Of a stretch of 64,000 nucleotides of DNA, positions 1 to 10,372 are shown in pieces. The notes below the pieces were generated by a model that saw only the letters and a list, made by a program, of their open reading frames with translations, ran no database searches and had not been told where the DNA came from. The position numbers were made by a program, and so were the translations under genes. Position 1 is the first letter of the stretch; every line of letters begins with the position of its first letter. Source of the DNA: Mesaphorura yosii (lineage: Eukaryota > Arthropoda > Collembola > Poduromorpha > Tullbergiidae); NCBI GenBank assembly GCA_009869945.1, contig WIXG01000116.1, positions 124,001 through 188,000 of the forward strand, in the 5' to 3' direction.

Positions 1-3000
1 TCTTAGCTTGACTTCGTAATCGCCTCGTTGATGAACAAACCGGCTGATCAGGTAGTGCATATTTTTGTTCACTATGGAGTCACAGAGTTCAAAACGATGG
101 AGTCGCTTGACTTTGGAGGCAAGAATCCAGTCTACGATGGGACACTCGCTACAGTCGACGAGTCGAAGCACTTCTAAGCTTGTTAGGTCTAAAATACCGG
201 CCGACGCAACTGGATTCACGTGCTCCGAAGCTATGCATAGCTCATTCATATTTAAAACAAGTTCGCTGAGCGCTGAGAAGAGCGCGAGAACTGAAGTCAG
301 TTCCTTTTCGGTGATGCGACCATCCACGATGAGAGTTCGGACATTCTTAAACTTGGATCCGCGGTGTTCGACTGTAAAAGAACGGCTGTCTAACGATTTG
401 ATTCGAACAGCTGCACTGGTGTCGTTCAAGTCGTAAAGTTGCTGCCATGAACTAATTAGGATCATGTCCGAAGACGTTGGGTCTGCATTCGGAGGGCTAT
501 GCAGGTCAGCGTTCGGTATCATTCTGACGACGGGAGGTTCGAGTTCGCTCAATTTCTCGTTGATTACAGATGCTGACTGGCGATTGACATCATCGGGTGA
601 ATTAATCAAAGTTCGTATGGTCAGTGTTGTTGCCATTACCGCCATCACAAATATGACGAAGAAACAAATGATCAGGCGATTCCTGTAGTCACTGCAAGCA
701 CAGGAACATAAAATCGCAATATAATCCTCAAGTAGAAGGTTGTACGTGACCTGATTAAAGCGAGCCGTGTAGTTCTTGGATACGTGAAATCCTCGACAGT
801 CGTGAAGCAATTTTTCGCACACTTCTTTGCTATTTGCTTAGGGGCACGCTGAGACATTAGTCACGCTCACTATGTCACTTCTTTCACTTTTTTCACTTTC
901 ACTTATGGCGCCGAGCCGAAAGTGAAATCATAAGTAAAGTGAAAAGAGTAAAATAATCAGAAGTGACTCCATCGTTACTTCTGGAGGAACGAATTGGTTT
1001 TCAAAGTTTGAGAATTCCTAGTTCTTAATTTTGTCCGTCGCACATGATCGGATTTCGATCTCCTTCAGTTTTTAAAGTGTTCGTTCCAGTGACCCAGTGA
1101 TTAGCTGACAGGTTTCAAAATCTGAGGACCAAATCTCATCTACGAAATGGCTGGAGCCAAAAATAAACGCAGTGCAGTGGCTGGGTCCAGTAAGAAAGCA
1201 CCCAAACGAATCAAGAAGACGGATGACACCAAGCACGCCTGGGCGAAAGGTGAAGAAGTCGCAATCGCCAATTTTGTATCCGAAAGGCCATATTTGGGAA
1301 AGAATCAAGTATGTAACATTAGTTTAGTAATTCTTAGAGGCTGGAAGTCTGTCTGATGAGACATTGAAATTTTTGTAGGCGAAGACAACACTCATTCAGT
1401 ACTTACGTCGAATGGTCAAGGAATTAAACCTGCGCTGCACTGATAGACAAATTGCGAACAAATATGACGCTATGAAGAAGGCTTACGAAAAAACTCGTAA
1501 CTGGATCAACGAGACTGGTCAAGGAGTTGAAGACGACGATCCAATTAGCTTTCCAGGTATGTGTCATGCTCTTAATATCAAGTTAAATTCGGTAACCTCA
1601 TAATTGGCATTTTTCCAGACAAAGTCAAAGAGCAATGCCACTACTACTACCTGCTGGATACAGTGTTTGGTACCAGTCAAGCGTTTAATACATCGTATCA
1701 AAGGGATTCAGGTGAAGAGAGATTTGGTGACGAAGACCCAATAATTGATGACAACAAAAGCCTTTGCAGCCAGTCAGATGACGTACAGAGTGGGTAAACA
1801 AGACTAAAGTTGTACTACTAACGTATTAGCCAGTGCGTATCCACCATGTTGCATTTCTTGTAATTTTAGGGTCAGCTTAATCTCAGATAATCCAGCTACT
1901 GGTCAGGTAACAATTGCTGCGAAGAGGTTTGAAGCTGCTCTTCAACGGGAAAAAGCTAAGCCTGGCCGCTTGAGCGGATCTGAGAAAATCCAGCAGTTAT
2001 TGGAAAGTCGTCAGCAGCAACGCTGCGAAGTTGAACTGATGAAGCTTAATTGGGAAAAGGAAAAATGGAGCGCTGAGCATGCACAGCTGATTGAAATCAA
2101 AAAGCAAGAGTTAGAACTTGAATTCAAAAAGGCTCAGCTTGCACAGCAAGTTGATTTAAAGAAATTGGAGCTGGAAGAACGAAAGCTTAATTTTAAAATG
2201 GAAAAGTTTAAGGCCACAAACTCAAATGCTTAGTTTATTTAAACGATAACCCACAAACTCAGTAACAGTTTCTTCTTTACTTAGCTTGTAGTTACATGTC
2301 TTAATGTGTAATAAAATACTTAAGGAGCGAATCTCGTTTCAACTTTGCGTGCTCGTCTTCTTCTAAGCATTCCTCGACTTCAGCATTTGGATCTTGATTT
2401 AGATCATTCATTACGTGCTCTTCCAATGGCCAAGGGTCACAATCAAGCAGGATGTTGTACAAAACTATGCAAGCTGTGATCCATTCACAAGCAAACTGGT
2501 GTCCACGCTTTCGATCAACTTGCATTCTTAACCCCAGTAGACTTTGGAATCTGCCTTTTAGACTTCCATTTGTATGTTCAATAGCAATTCGCTTAGTTGA
2601 TAAATGCGAATTGAATCTCTCATGATCTCTTGTCAAAAGCTGAGATTTTCGGTAGGGTGTGATGACGGAATTTGTGAGCCCATAAGCTTGGTCACCGACA
2701 ATGTATTCATGTTCTCCGAAGTATTTGTCTGGAGTTTTGCTCAAGTCCATCAATTTGAATATTTTGGCATCATGAACTTTGCCTTTATTAATAGTTGAGC
2801 AATTAGTAACCCAGTTCACGTTAATTTCTGATTTGTGTTAGGTAATACCGTAATTACCTGGTTGTCCGACATGATAAGCGCGAATTCTTTTAAATGGGTC
2901 GGCCACTAACTGTAGATTGAAAGAGTATGTTTTCTTCCGGTTGTAGTATGAAATTGAATCATCATTTGGTGCTTTGGCGAGATCAATGTGGGTTCCATCT

Positions 3001-4083
3001 ACAAATCCGACACAAAATGGCAAATTTTCATTACTTATGAGCTCACACATATGCTGCCTCTCAGCACAGCCTGGCCAGTTGACGTAGTCTTTTTCCTTAG
3101 ACAGTAACGCAGCTATGACTCGTCTAGTGAATATGTTCAGTGTACCACCATCGCCAATCCCAAAGTTTCTAGCTACCGCCACAAACGAAGCTGAGTTCCC
3201 AAACGTGCCAAACCTAAATAAACAGGAAGCTGAAATCAATTCGTGCACCGTTAGACGTTTTGGGCATCAAGTTACCGATTCATAGCTACCAGCAGCTGAA
3301 GCGAGACTGGATACTGTGATCTTGATGACTTGAAGACTGGGTCATCTTGTATCACCTCCAATAACATTTTAAAGTTGATCTTGGACATTCTAGCCACAGC
3401 TCGGAACCGGCGATCATCGTAATTGGGGAGTAGCTTTTCAACAAGGGCCAAGTTTTTAACCACTTCACTGCGTTCTACTAAATACCTTTGGTTTTCCAAA
3501 GCAAGTAAATTATCACTAAAGTCTTCCAGAATTTCGTCTTCACTGTCATCGTCATTTGCACTAATCAAATCACAAACTAATGAATCCCACAGATTGTTGA
3601 TTAATTTCTTTCTTGAAGTGCTAGTTTTGGTGTCCATTTTGCAAATGGATCGAATTTCAGTGAAGTAAGTTAAACAGAAGTCAAACGCAAAAACGTGCAC
3701 TCACGAAAATTTTCACTTGTTTGACTTTCACTTCTGAAAGTTCCCAGAAGTGAGAAGTGAAGGAAGTGAAAGCAGTGAACCCGTGAGCGTGACTATTTTC
3801 AATTTCAATTTTGCGTCGCCAATGTCCTCAAACTTCAAGGCCGATTCCTTAACACTCACCTGATAATCTCCCAAATTGTGTCACATCGAGATTGCTCGAA
3901 TCCACGTCGTCGCAGGTGAGTCTCCAGTTGCCTGAATGCAACGCGGTCTTCTGCTTCACCACGCTTGGTATTTGGTAGCTTAGTTGCTCCATTGCTATTG
4001 CTATTACCGGTAGTCGTTCTAGATCCAGTTCCTTTGATAATCAAATCGGCCAGGTCGTCTTCTGGGTAAGTATGGCGCTGCAT
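1..4083 (-). CDS. Single-pass membrane protein with LRR-like ectodomain, copy A (3' partial)
   Basis: Exons: 4083-3860 and 691-1, running off the left edge. Exon 1 encodes 74 residues of a charged, presumably cytosolic N-terminus ending in WEII. It stops at a consensus GTGAGT donor in phase 2. The acceptor TTGCAG lies at 692-693. Exon 2 opens with one hydrophobic helix (about residues 81-100, core IICFFVIFVMAVMA), then an ectodomain with irregular leucine-rich spacing (LIVDGRITEKELTSVLALF, LHRFELC). It is a paralogue of the gene at 4962-6042: same two-exon layout, same phase-2 intron before the membrane helix, and matching blocks further on (LNMNELC against LNIDKLC, LHRFELC against IHRFVLC). 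A complete PIF/Harbinger transposon (859-3794) sits inside intron 1. Family and function are not recognised; cell-surface recognition is only a guess. The gene is open to the window edge, at least 304 residues. Confidence 0.7.
1147..2233 (+). CDS. Harbinger Myb/SANT-like DNA-binding protein
   Basis: Exons: 1147-1308, 1379-1556, 1619-1793, 1870-2233; all junctions are GT-AG and reading phase is kept throughout. The N-terminal part (basic KRSAVAGSSKKAPKRIKK, then AWAKGEEVAIANFV, and in exon 2 LRCTDRQIANKYDAMKKAYEK) resembles the Myb/SANT or MADF-like trihelix domain that PIF/Harbinger elements encode beside their transposase. The middle is acidic. Exon 4 is a long charged coiled coil (about residues 195-290, rich in E, K, Q, L) ending at TAG. 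In this family the protein is known to bind subterminal DNA and help bring the transposase into the nucleus; that role here is by analogy. Confidence 0.82.
2301..3637 (-). CDS. PIF/Harbinger DDE transposase (HARBI1-like)
   Basis: Exons: 3637-3276, 3213-2858, 2782-2301, giving 399 residues, the usual size for HARBI1-like proteins. The first catalytic Asp lies in GFVDGTHIDLAKAP; the second is in the GxxHD-like block formed across the last splice junction (PGKVHDAKIF); GDQAYGLTNSVITPYR and the Glu in RIAIEHTNGSLKGRF complete the catalytic core. The last intron (2857-2783, 75 bp) uses a weak acceptor (AATAAAG). I chose it because it keeps phase, removes the TAA at 2838-2840 and joins the two halves of the conserved motif. 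An alternative AG at 2828-2829 would make a 30-bp intron and break that motif. The start is ATG at 3637; the frame is open upstream to 3700. Confidence 0.88.
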
Positions 4084-4961
4084 CCTGAGAAAGTCTGCTT
4101 TCCGCCATTAAATCTGTTGAACACGTCGAAGACAGAAGATTGAGGATAGTGTGTTGGCGACCACTGTGGCACTCCAACACGTGCATTGCCACAAAGCACA
4201 AAGAGCTGTTTATAACACCTTGTAAACATACAATTCTTGTTCATTGATAAGGGTAAGTGTAGTTTGAATTTAATTTCGAGGTTTGAGTTTCAATTGATCG
4301 AGAAATAGGCTCGACATAAACATTGAAATGCGTCAGTAATATTGTCCTCAGAAAAACCCAGATTGCGTGCACTATAAACACGATAAGGAGATTCTAATTG
4401 CTAGTAAATGACTGGCGCATTTGCAATTACACGCGCGGACAGCATGAAGCCTTGTCGTCAATGCTTTCAGACAATTTAAGCCCTTCCTGACTTTGACTTT
4501 TTGTGCTTTGCAAAGCGATTGACCTTCACGGTAAATTTAGCTGTAACTTGAAACTGAGCCTTATCAATAAATTGGCAAATAAAGATTCGTGGTCATGTCA
4601 CTCTTATCAAAAAAAGAATGCGTATTTGCCAGCTCAGCGAGTGCAAATGCGATAAGAGATATGCCCCGTAGATACGTCCGCTCATGCTCCGCTGCTTTGA
4701 TGCTGCGTCCGATTAACGTAGAGTGGTTATGAAATTATGATGAGGCATGTTTCATCCGCGAAAGTCGTGAATAATCGAGTTTTCCGTCGTTTTCTTGGAA
4801 ATCTTTAAGCAGGAATCCGTACACATCCGGTGCGGGCAGAAATCCACATAGAATCGTAATTCAGGAGTGGCCACTCGTCAAATACGTCGTCACTGCCGTA
4901 AACAGTGACTGAAAGCAGAATACGGACACTTCAACTTTCGTGTTGTAGCATTGTAGACAAG
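4084..4961. other. Shared upstream region between divergent paralogues
   Basis: About 880 bases separate the divergent starts of the two membrane/LRR-like genes. No other gene is supported here; short overlapping reading frames on the minus strand at 4019-4244 are shadows of copy A exon 1. The region presumably holds both promoters, but I see no clear core motif. Confidence 0.4.
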
Positions 4962-6042
4962 ATGAACAGCCCCAATTCGGTGGCAGGAAAACCTTCAAAA
5001 TTGGGCACCGTGCCAGAGTCCGCACTGTTTATCCGCGAAACTTCTAATCCAGGAGACAAAGGCTGTTTTAAATGCAGGAAGTGCGAGGAAGCCTTATCTA
5101 CGCAGTCTCGGGAACGACGGACATGGACCTACAAACTCTACAAGTTTATCAGGTACAAAGAATGAATTATATCTAAGAATTACGTATGTTAACCGAAAAC
5201 TCCTTCCCAGAGCCGAATATAAACTTACGCTTTTGGTAGTCCTCGGAATTCTGTCAATTGCCATTGTAATTGTGGTGACTGTGAAGCATCTTGGTCAAGC
5301 CAGACGCAAAACCGTAGATGGCGCCCTACTGGCGGGGAGTCATAACTTTTCTTCTTCAAGCCCAGGAATTGCCGGCGTCGAGGATGAGTTGGATCGGGTT
5401 CCAAGCGTTGTATTTCCACCATCGCCCTCCAAAAGCCAGAAACCACATGTGGTCACGGTGTACACGCTGCAGGAGCTCAATAGTCTTTCAGATTCCGCAA
5501 CATCAGTCGTCATCAAGTCTCTTCGGGGCGTCTCGACTCGTCACAGGACAAAATCCTTGCCCGTAATCAACTCGAACCGAAACGTCCACATCCTTGAAAT
5601 TGATGCGGGTGACGTCACACTGGAAACATTGATCAGAATCCTGAAAAGATTTCCCGAAGTTCGAACCCTCTCATTGAATATTGACAAGCTCTGCTTCAAC
5701 GAACCCGAAAGTGGAAGGATGGAGTTAGAGCTTGAAAAGATCCGCCATTTCAGAATTGTACACGCCCAACAATGCCCGTCAATGCTAGAGTGGGTTTTGT
5801 CGTGGAACATTCATTACATCCATCGCTTCGTTTTATGCCAAGTTGACTTTAGCGACTCTAGGACGTTTGAGGCTCTGCATAGCTTTCTTAATGGAACAAG
5901 CAGTGAAGTGGAGGAAGTCGTGTTGCAGGACACGAAACTGTGCGAAGGTTGCAATTTCTACGACCTGAAGTTAGATAATCTGCGCGAAACCGTCGAGGAT
6001 GTCCGAACAAGCAAAGATGAAGAAGTTGTGTGCGCTTACTAG
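4962..6042 (+). CDS. Single-pass membrane protein with LRR-like ectodomain, copy B
   Basis: Exons: 4962-5152 and 5211-6042, 340 residues. The cytosolic N-terminus has a CFKCRKCEE cysteine cluster and ends in YKLYKFIR. Exon 2 starts AEYKLT, followed by a strong membrane helix (about residues 70-87, LLVVLGILSIAIVIVVTV) and an ectodomain with leucine-rich blocks such as VRTLSLNIDKLC and IHRFVLCQVDF. The intron is phase 2, exactly as in copy A. The start at 4962 (MNSPNS) is preferred because an in-frame ATG at 4905 would add a non-conserved 19-residue extension; either is possible. No signal peptide, so the helix probably acts as a type II anchor. No known family recognised; F-box-type or decoy LRR proteins are the nearest look-alikes. 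Confidence 0.78.
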
Positions 6043-6331
6043 AGGCGGAATTACTGCCCTTCAGTTTGGGCTGGCGCAGAAATTGGATCTGAAGAATGAT
6101 AGATTAAGATGGATGCAAATACGAGAAGCTGTAAGATCGATTTTTGCTTAAATGCAACATCATCTCGTCATGGGCGGGGACTCCGGTCAGAATGACACTC
6201 ACCGCCACCAACTATTCAAGGATACTAAAAGAGCAATCGACTATTTTCAACCTACTATGTAGTAAAATTCATGCACAACATGTGCAATCACGCAATCACC
6301 AACTACACATTTTATTAAAAGACGTGGTTAT

Positions 6332-7032
6332 TTAAAGCGGAGGGCTGTTCATCATTTCTCTCCATAGCGTATCCAAGTTTCTTCCCGTCAGTCGCTCCCA
6401 GATGCTATCGGCGTACGTTCCCTCCCTGCAGTCCTTATTGGCCCAGTAAATCATGTCACCGACATTACGCTGGATCCATTCCAAGAAATATGCCGAAACA
6501 CCATATCCGTCTGTATAATAGTTGTTCGGGCCGGGCTTGTTTGGCTTGCGATTGGGCTCATATTTGAAGTAGCGAACCCAGTCAGCGATTCCTTCAGTCA
6601 GCCATCCAACCCCACTTCTGTAGCCTTGGATGACGTGAGTCATCTCATGAATCATGCTTCCAACGTCATCCTGATGCGTCCTGTAATAATTTACACTTCC
6701 AACGATGCGGCCACCTGATGCGTATGCCACGCCATCGTAATTGGGATCGAAGAAGATCGGAATTTGTGTTGGAGGGACGTATGTGGGTGAGGACAGCAGG
6801 TCGCTTATGAAAGGAAACCAGTCCGTCAACGCTGTACGGACTCTGGCCGCAAATGGCTCCAAATCCGGCGCTTGCGAAGTGTCGGTTATGATTTGCACTC
6901 CGGCTAAGGGCACGAATAGAATTAAATGACTCGGCCAGTAACACAATATAAAAGGAAGGAGTGGTCCCGTCACGTACCTGCTAGCTGCAACAGCCCGAAG
7001 GCGACGAACACATGACCATAATGGAACATCAT
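6332..7032 (-). CDS. Basic secretory protein (BSP)-type zinc metallopeptidase, copy 1
   Basis: Exons: 7032-6978 (signal peptide MMFHYGHVFVAFGLLQLA) and 6903-6332, 208 residues. The mature domain has the zincin signature HEMTH followed by GWLTEGIADWVRY, then a Tyr/Asn-rich stretch and the C-terminal block IWERLTGRNLDTLWREMM, all typical of the plant and bacterial basic secretory protein family (Pfam PF04450, peptidase-like). It is predicted to be secreted and to bind zinc through the two His and a downstream acidic residue. A paralogue lies at 9035-9794 with the same first intron. This copy lacks the intron the other has after TEG. The family is uncommon in animals, so transfer from bacteria, fungi or plants is possible; the intron shows the gene is now settled in a eukaryotic genome. 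Confidence 0.85.
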
Positions 7033-7556
7033 ATTTGTCTAACTGGCAGGAACGACTAAATCAGCATCAGCAATCTTACTAATTGGAGTTCATGATCATG
7101 GCTCCAGCATTTATTAATTCTCAACGCAAATACGCGAATTCTTCCACTTCACATTTCGTGTAAATGTCTGAATAAGACCACAATTTATTGATTCAGATGC
7201 AGAACCAGGTCTCAACATTGACATTGGGAAATTAAGCCGAAAAGAGTGCCATGAAAAGGTCAGGTTCAATGTTAAATATCGAATTATTGTGAACGTGGCA
7301 TGGGAAGTGTATCACATTTAGTGGAGAATATTCATGGCTTCATAGTCATCATGTGCCGAAAATTGTACCCATGTCGTTTGTGGTTGTGGAATAATTTGCA
7401 TATGGACTGCGTGCTGAGCGCAAACGGCAAGTGGTGCGGTGATGTGACCTTCACTTGGAGTCAATGCTGGATTTGATTCAGGATGGTAGAATCTGTGGCT
7501 GAAGTTGGTTGTATTTACTCGCTAATCATTTGTGATCAGCATTTAACCACCACTTA
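7033..7556. other. Non-coding upstream region of BSP copy 1
   Basis: AT-rich sequence between the BSP gene and the mariner element. No gene, RNA or repeat structure seen. Confidence 0.4.
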
Positions 7557-8842
7557 CGAGGGTAGATTTTTATATTTTGAGCCGTCCTTAAACTATGCGC
7601 GGTAAAGTCCATGTTCATTCATATTTACAAAAATTGTCTCAATACAAGTTAGTTCTAAGAGTTTTAGACGGATCTGTCCACAATTAAGTTGTCAGTGAAG
7701 TTTTGAATTTTAAAAATCGATATGGACGACGAAAATAGGAAATTTGAGTACCGTGCAATAATAAAGTTTTTGATCTCAGAAAAATGTGGCTGGGCAGAAA
7801 TTCATGAGAGGTTGGTCAAATATAGCCAAGAACAGATTCCATCGGCAGCAGCAATTAAAAGATGGGTAAACGAATTCTGGCGAGGCAGAACATCACTTGA
7901 AGACGACCCCCGCCCAGGCAGGTCAATTTCTGTCACACACGAAGAAAATGTCCAAAAAGTACAAGCTATGGTAAGGTTGAACAAAAGATTAAAACAAAGT
8001 GAGATTGCTACTGAATTGGGGATTTCAAAAAGTAGTGTTAACAAAATTTTGACCGCGTATTTGGATATGAGAAAGGTCTGTGCAAGAAGGGTACCAAAAC
8101 TTTCAAGTCCTTTCGAAAAACAACAGAGGGTCCAATATTGCAAAGAGAATGTGGACTTCATGGAAGTAGAAGACAATTTTTTTTCTACAGTTGTGACAGG
8201 CGACGAGACTTGGTGTTATTATGACCCGGAAAGCAAGCGGCAATCCATGCAATGGAAGCGCACATCCTCTCCCGCTCTGGTAAAAGGAAAGCGAGAAAAA
8301 TCGGCGAGGAAAGTAATGGCCACTGTTTTCTGGGACAGTCAAGGGGGTTTTACTTTTGGAATTTATGCCACCAAAGACCTCCATTACTGGCGCAACGTAT
8401 GTGCAAACTTTGAAAAATTTGCACAAATCCATCCAGAATAAGAGGCCCAGAAGGAAGACGAAAAAAATCTGCTTTTACCACGACAATGCGCCAAATCACA
8501 CCAGTCGAAGTGCTAGAGCTCAAATTTTGGACTGCAAGTTCGAGGAACTCTTCCACCCACCTTACAGTCCAGACTTGGCTCTCAGCGACTATTACCTGTT
8601 TCGTCATTTGAAAAATCACTTGAAGGGAAACCGATACAACGATGATGAAGAAGTGAAAGCAGCGATAAAAGCAAATTTCGAAGGGCTTCCAAATGAGTTT
8701 TTTTAAAGTCGGGAGAGTCCGTGAAATCGAAATGGGAAGGATGTATTGGACTTAGTGGGAACTTTATTGAAAAACAATAAAGTAAATTTGCAATTATATC
8801 ACGTATATTGTTCAAGGCTCAAAATATAAAAATCCACCCTCG
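7557..8842 (+). mobile_element. Mariner (Tc1/mariner) transposon, 1286 bp
   Basis: Inverted termini beginning CGAGGGTAGATTTTTATA on the left and CGAGGGTGGATTTTTATA on the right (complement) differ at one base and continue through TTTTGAGCC. A TA target duplication flanks them (7555-7556 and 8843-8844). Length and content are those of a full mariner. It sits between two BSP peptidase paralogues, about 190 bases downstream of the 3' end of copy 2. Confidence 0.93.
7722..8706 (+). pseudogene. Mariner transposase with one frameshift
   Basis: The first part (7722 to about 8345) has the helix-turn-helix region (YRAIIKFLISEKCGWAEIHERL, then SEIATELGISKSSVNKIL), the linker with WVNEFWRGRTSLEDDPRPGR and the first catalytic Asp in VTGDETWCYYD. 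The second part, in another frame from about 8346, has HDNAPNHTS (second Asp) and PPYSPDLALSDYYLF (third Asp, DD34D spacing). The break falls in the GGGGG run at 8343-8347, where one G too many or too few separates the two frames. All other mariner landmarks are intact, so the copy is probably recent but inactive, unless the run is a sequencing error. Confidence 0.9.
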
Positions 8843-9034
8843 TATTTATTTCTTTGATTCATTTGTAACAAATTCATAACAGCAGCCACAATTTATTACA
8901 TCTCCTTGGAACAATTGAACCAGCTTACGCTGAAATTCGTGGAAAGTCTAATTGTGCCTATTACCTAGTGCAATTTATTTTGGGCAAATGGAAACATTTG
9001 TTTAATTTATCACAGAACACACATAGTCAGTCAT

Positions 9035-9794
9035 TTAAAGCGGTGGGCTGTTCATCATTTGCCGCCAAAGCGTGGGCAGATCTTTGCCGGTCGGTCGGGG
9101 CCAGATGCTGTCTGCGTATGTTCCCTTCCGGCAGTCCTTGTTGGCCCAGTAAATCATGTTACCAACATTATGCTGGATCCATTCTAAGAAATATGCTGAT
9201 ACTTCGTACCCATCGGTATAATTGTTGCTTGGTCCGGGCTTTCGGGGCTTACGATTAGGTTCGTACTTGAAGTAGCGCACCCAGTCGGCAATGCCTGTAA
9301 TGACAAATCAAATTACAACAGAATCACAAATGTCGAAACTCGTAAACATCGAAATTTACCTTCCGTTAGCCACCCGGCGCCATTTCGATAGCCTTGGATG
9401 ACGTGAGTCATCTCATGAATCATGCTTCCAACGTCATCCTGATGCGTCCTGTAATAATTTACACTTCCAACGATCCTGTCACCGGACGTATTCGCCACTC
9501 CATTGTAGTTGGGGTCGAAGTAGATACGAATTTTTTTTCGAGGTACATAAGTTGGAGATTTCAAGAGGTCGCTTATGAAAGGAAACCAGTCCGTCAACGC
9601 TGTACGGACTCTGCCCGCGAATGCCTCCATGTCACGGGCCTGGGAAATGTCCGTTATAATTTGGACTCCGGCTGAAGACAGGATCATAAAGAATTGACTA
9701 ACAAATGTGGAAAATGTGACCGTTTACCTGCGGTTTGGAGCAACCCGAGGACGAGAAGCAAATGTGCAACGTTGCGTCTCATCTCGACAAACAT
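9035..9794 (-). CDS. Basic secretory protein (BSP)-type zinc metallopeptidase, copy 2
   Basis: Exons: 9794-9728 (signal peptide MFVEMRRNVAHLLLVLGLLQ), 9671-9360, 9294-9035; 212 residues. Same architecture as copy 1: HEMTH at the end of exon 2, then TEG split by a phase-1 intron and followed by IADWVRYFKYEPNRKP. A 65-bp intron inside the zinc-site region is present here and absent from copy 1. Two long blocks are identical at DNA level between the copies (see findings) although the flanking coding sequence has diverged. Predicted secreted zinc peptidase; substrate unknown. Confidence 0.84.
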
Positions 9795-9998
9795 TTCGTG
9801 AATTCCTGCCTTGAGTTTCAGCCCGTTATAATTGTTTAATTTTGTTGGACTTCATGATCGCTGATCCTGTACTTATATTCAATTTTCGCAATACAGCCAG
9901 TTCACACCCACATCCGTGCTCCTGAATCCAAATCGAACTGAATGATCCCAGCTGTGAGATCAATAAATTATTGACATTGACATGATTCCATGTGATTA

Positions 9999-10066
9999 GG
10001 TAGGCAACCTGAAGGTAGGCAACCTGAAGGTAGGCAACCTGAAGGTAGGCAACCTGAAGGTAGACA
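9999..10066 (+). repeat. 15-base tandem repeat in left MULE terminus
   Basis: Four consecutive copies of AGGTAGGCAACCTGA and a degenerate fifth. Diverged versions (GTAGACAACCATGAA, GTAGGCACGTGAATG) continue to about 10160. The right terminus has only one clean copy, so the left array expanded after insertion or in the donor. Confidence 0.85.
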
Positions 10067-10372
10067 CCACAAGAACAGACACCTCAAGGTAGGCACACGA
10101 TGGTAGGCACGTGAATGTCGAAGTTAGACAACAATGAATGTAGACAACCATGAAGGTAGACCGCCACGTAGAACGTGAACGTAGAAATGCATGAAAGTCG
10201 ACAACAATGAAAGGCATGAGCGTGGATGCACGAACGTCTTCCAGAATACAAAAGGTTTTGAACTAAAAAGTCAGAGCGTAGGGCAAGTATTCAACTCGAG
10301 TAATGCCTATTATTTTCAAAAAGTCAACAAATTATAATACAAGTTGCATATGTAAATTTTGTAAAGAAAGGC

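Larger units (their letters stand above)
859..3794. mobile_element. Complete PIF/Harbinger DNA transposon, 2936 bp
   Basis: Twelve-base perfect terminal inverted repeats, AGTCACGCTCAC at 859-870 and its complement at 3783-3794, are flanked by the 3-bp target duplication ATT (856-858 and 3795-3797). The element carries the two genes typical of the superfamily in convergent orientation: a Myb/SANT-like protein (1147-2233, plus) and a DDE transposase (3637-2301, minus). Subterminal regions on both sides are rich in the motif TTTCACTT and its complement, as expected for transposase-binding repeats. It lies in intron 1 of copy A of the membrane/LRR-like gene. Both coding regions read through without stops once introns are removed, so the copy looks young and possibly active. 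Confidence 0.93.

Noticed and set aside
65-688. Plus-strand frames over copy A exon 2
   Set aside because: Antisense shadows; the minus-strand frame aligns with the paralogue and has a membrane helix.
672-857. 61-codon minus-strand frame
   Set aside because: It ends at the splice acceptor of copy A exon 2 and lies in its intron; its sequence does not match the paralogue's N-terminus.
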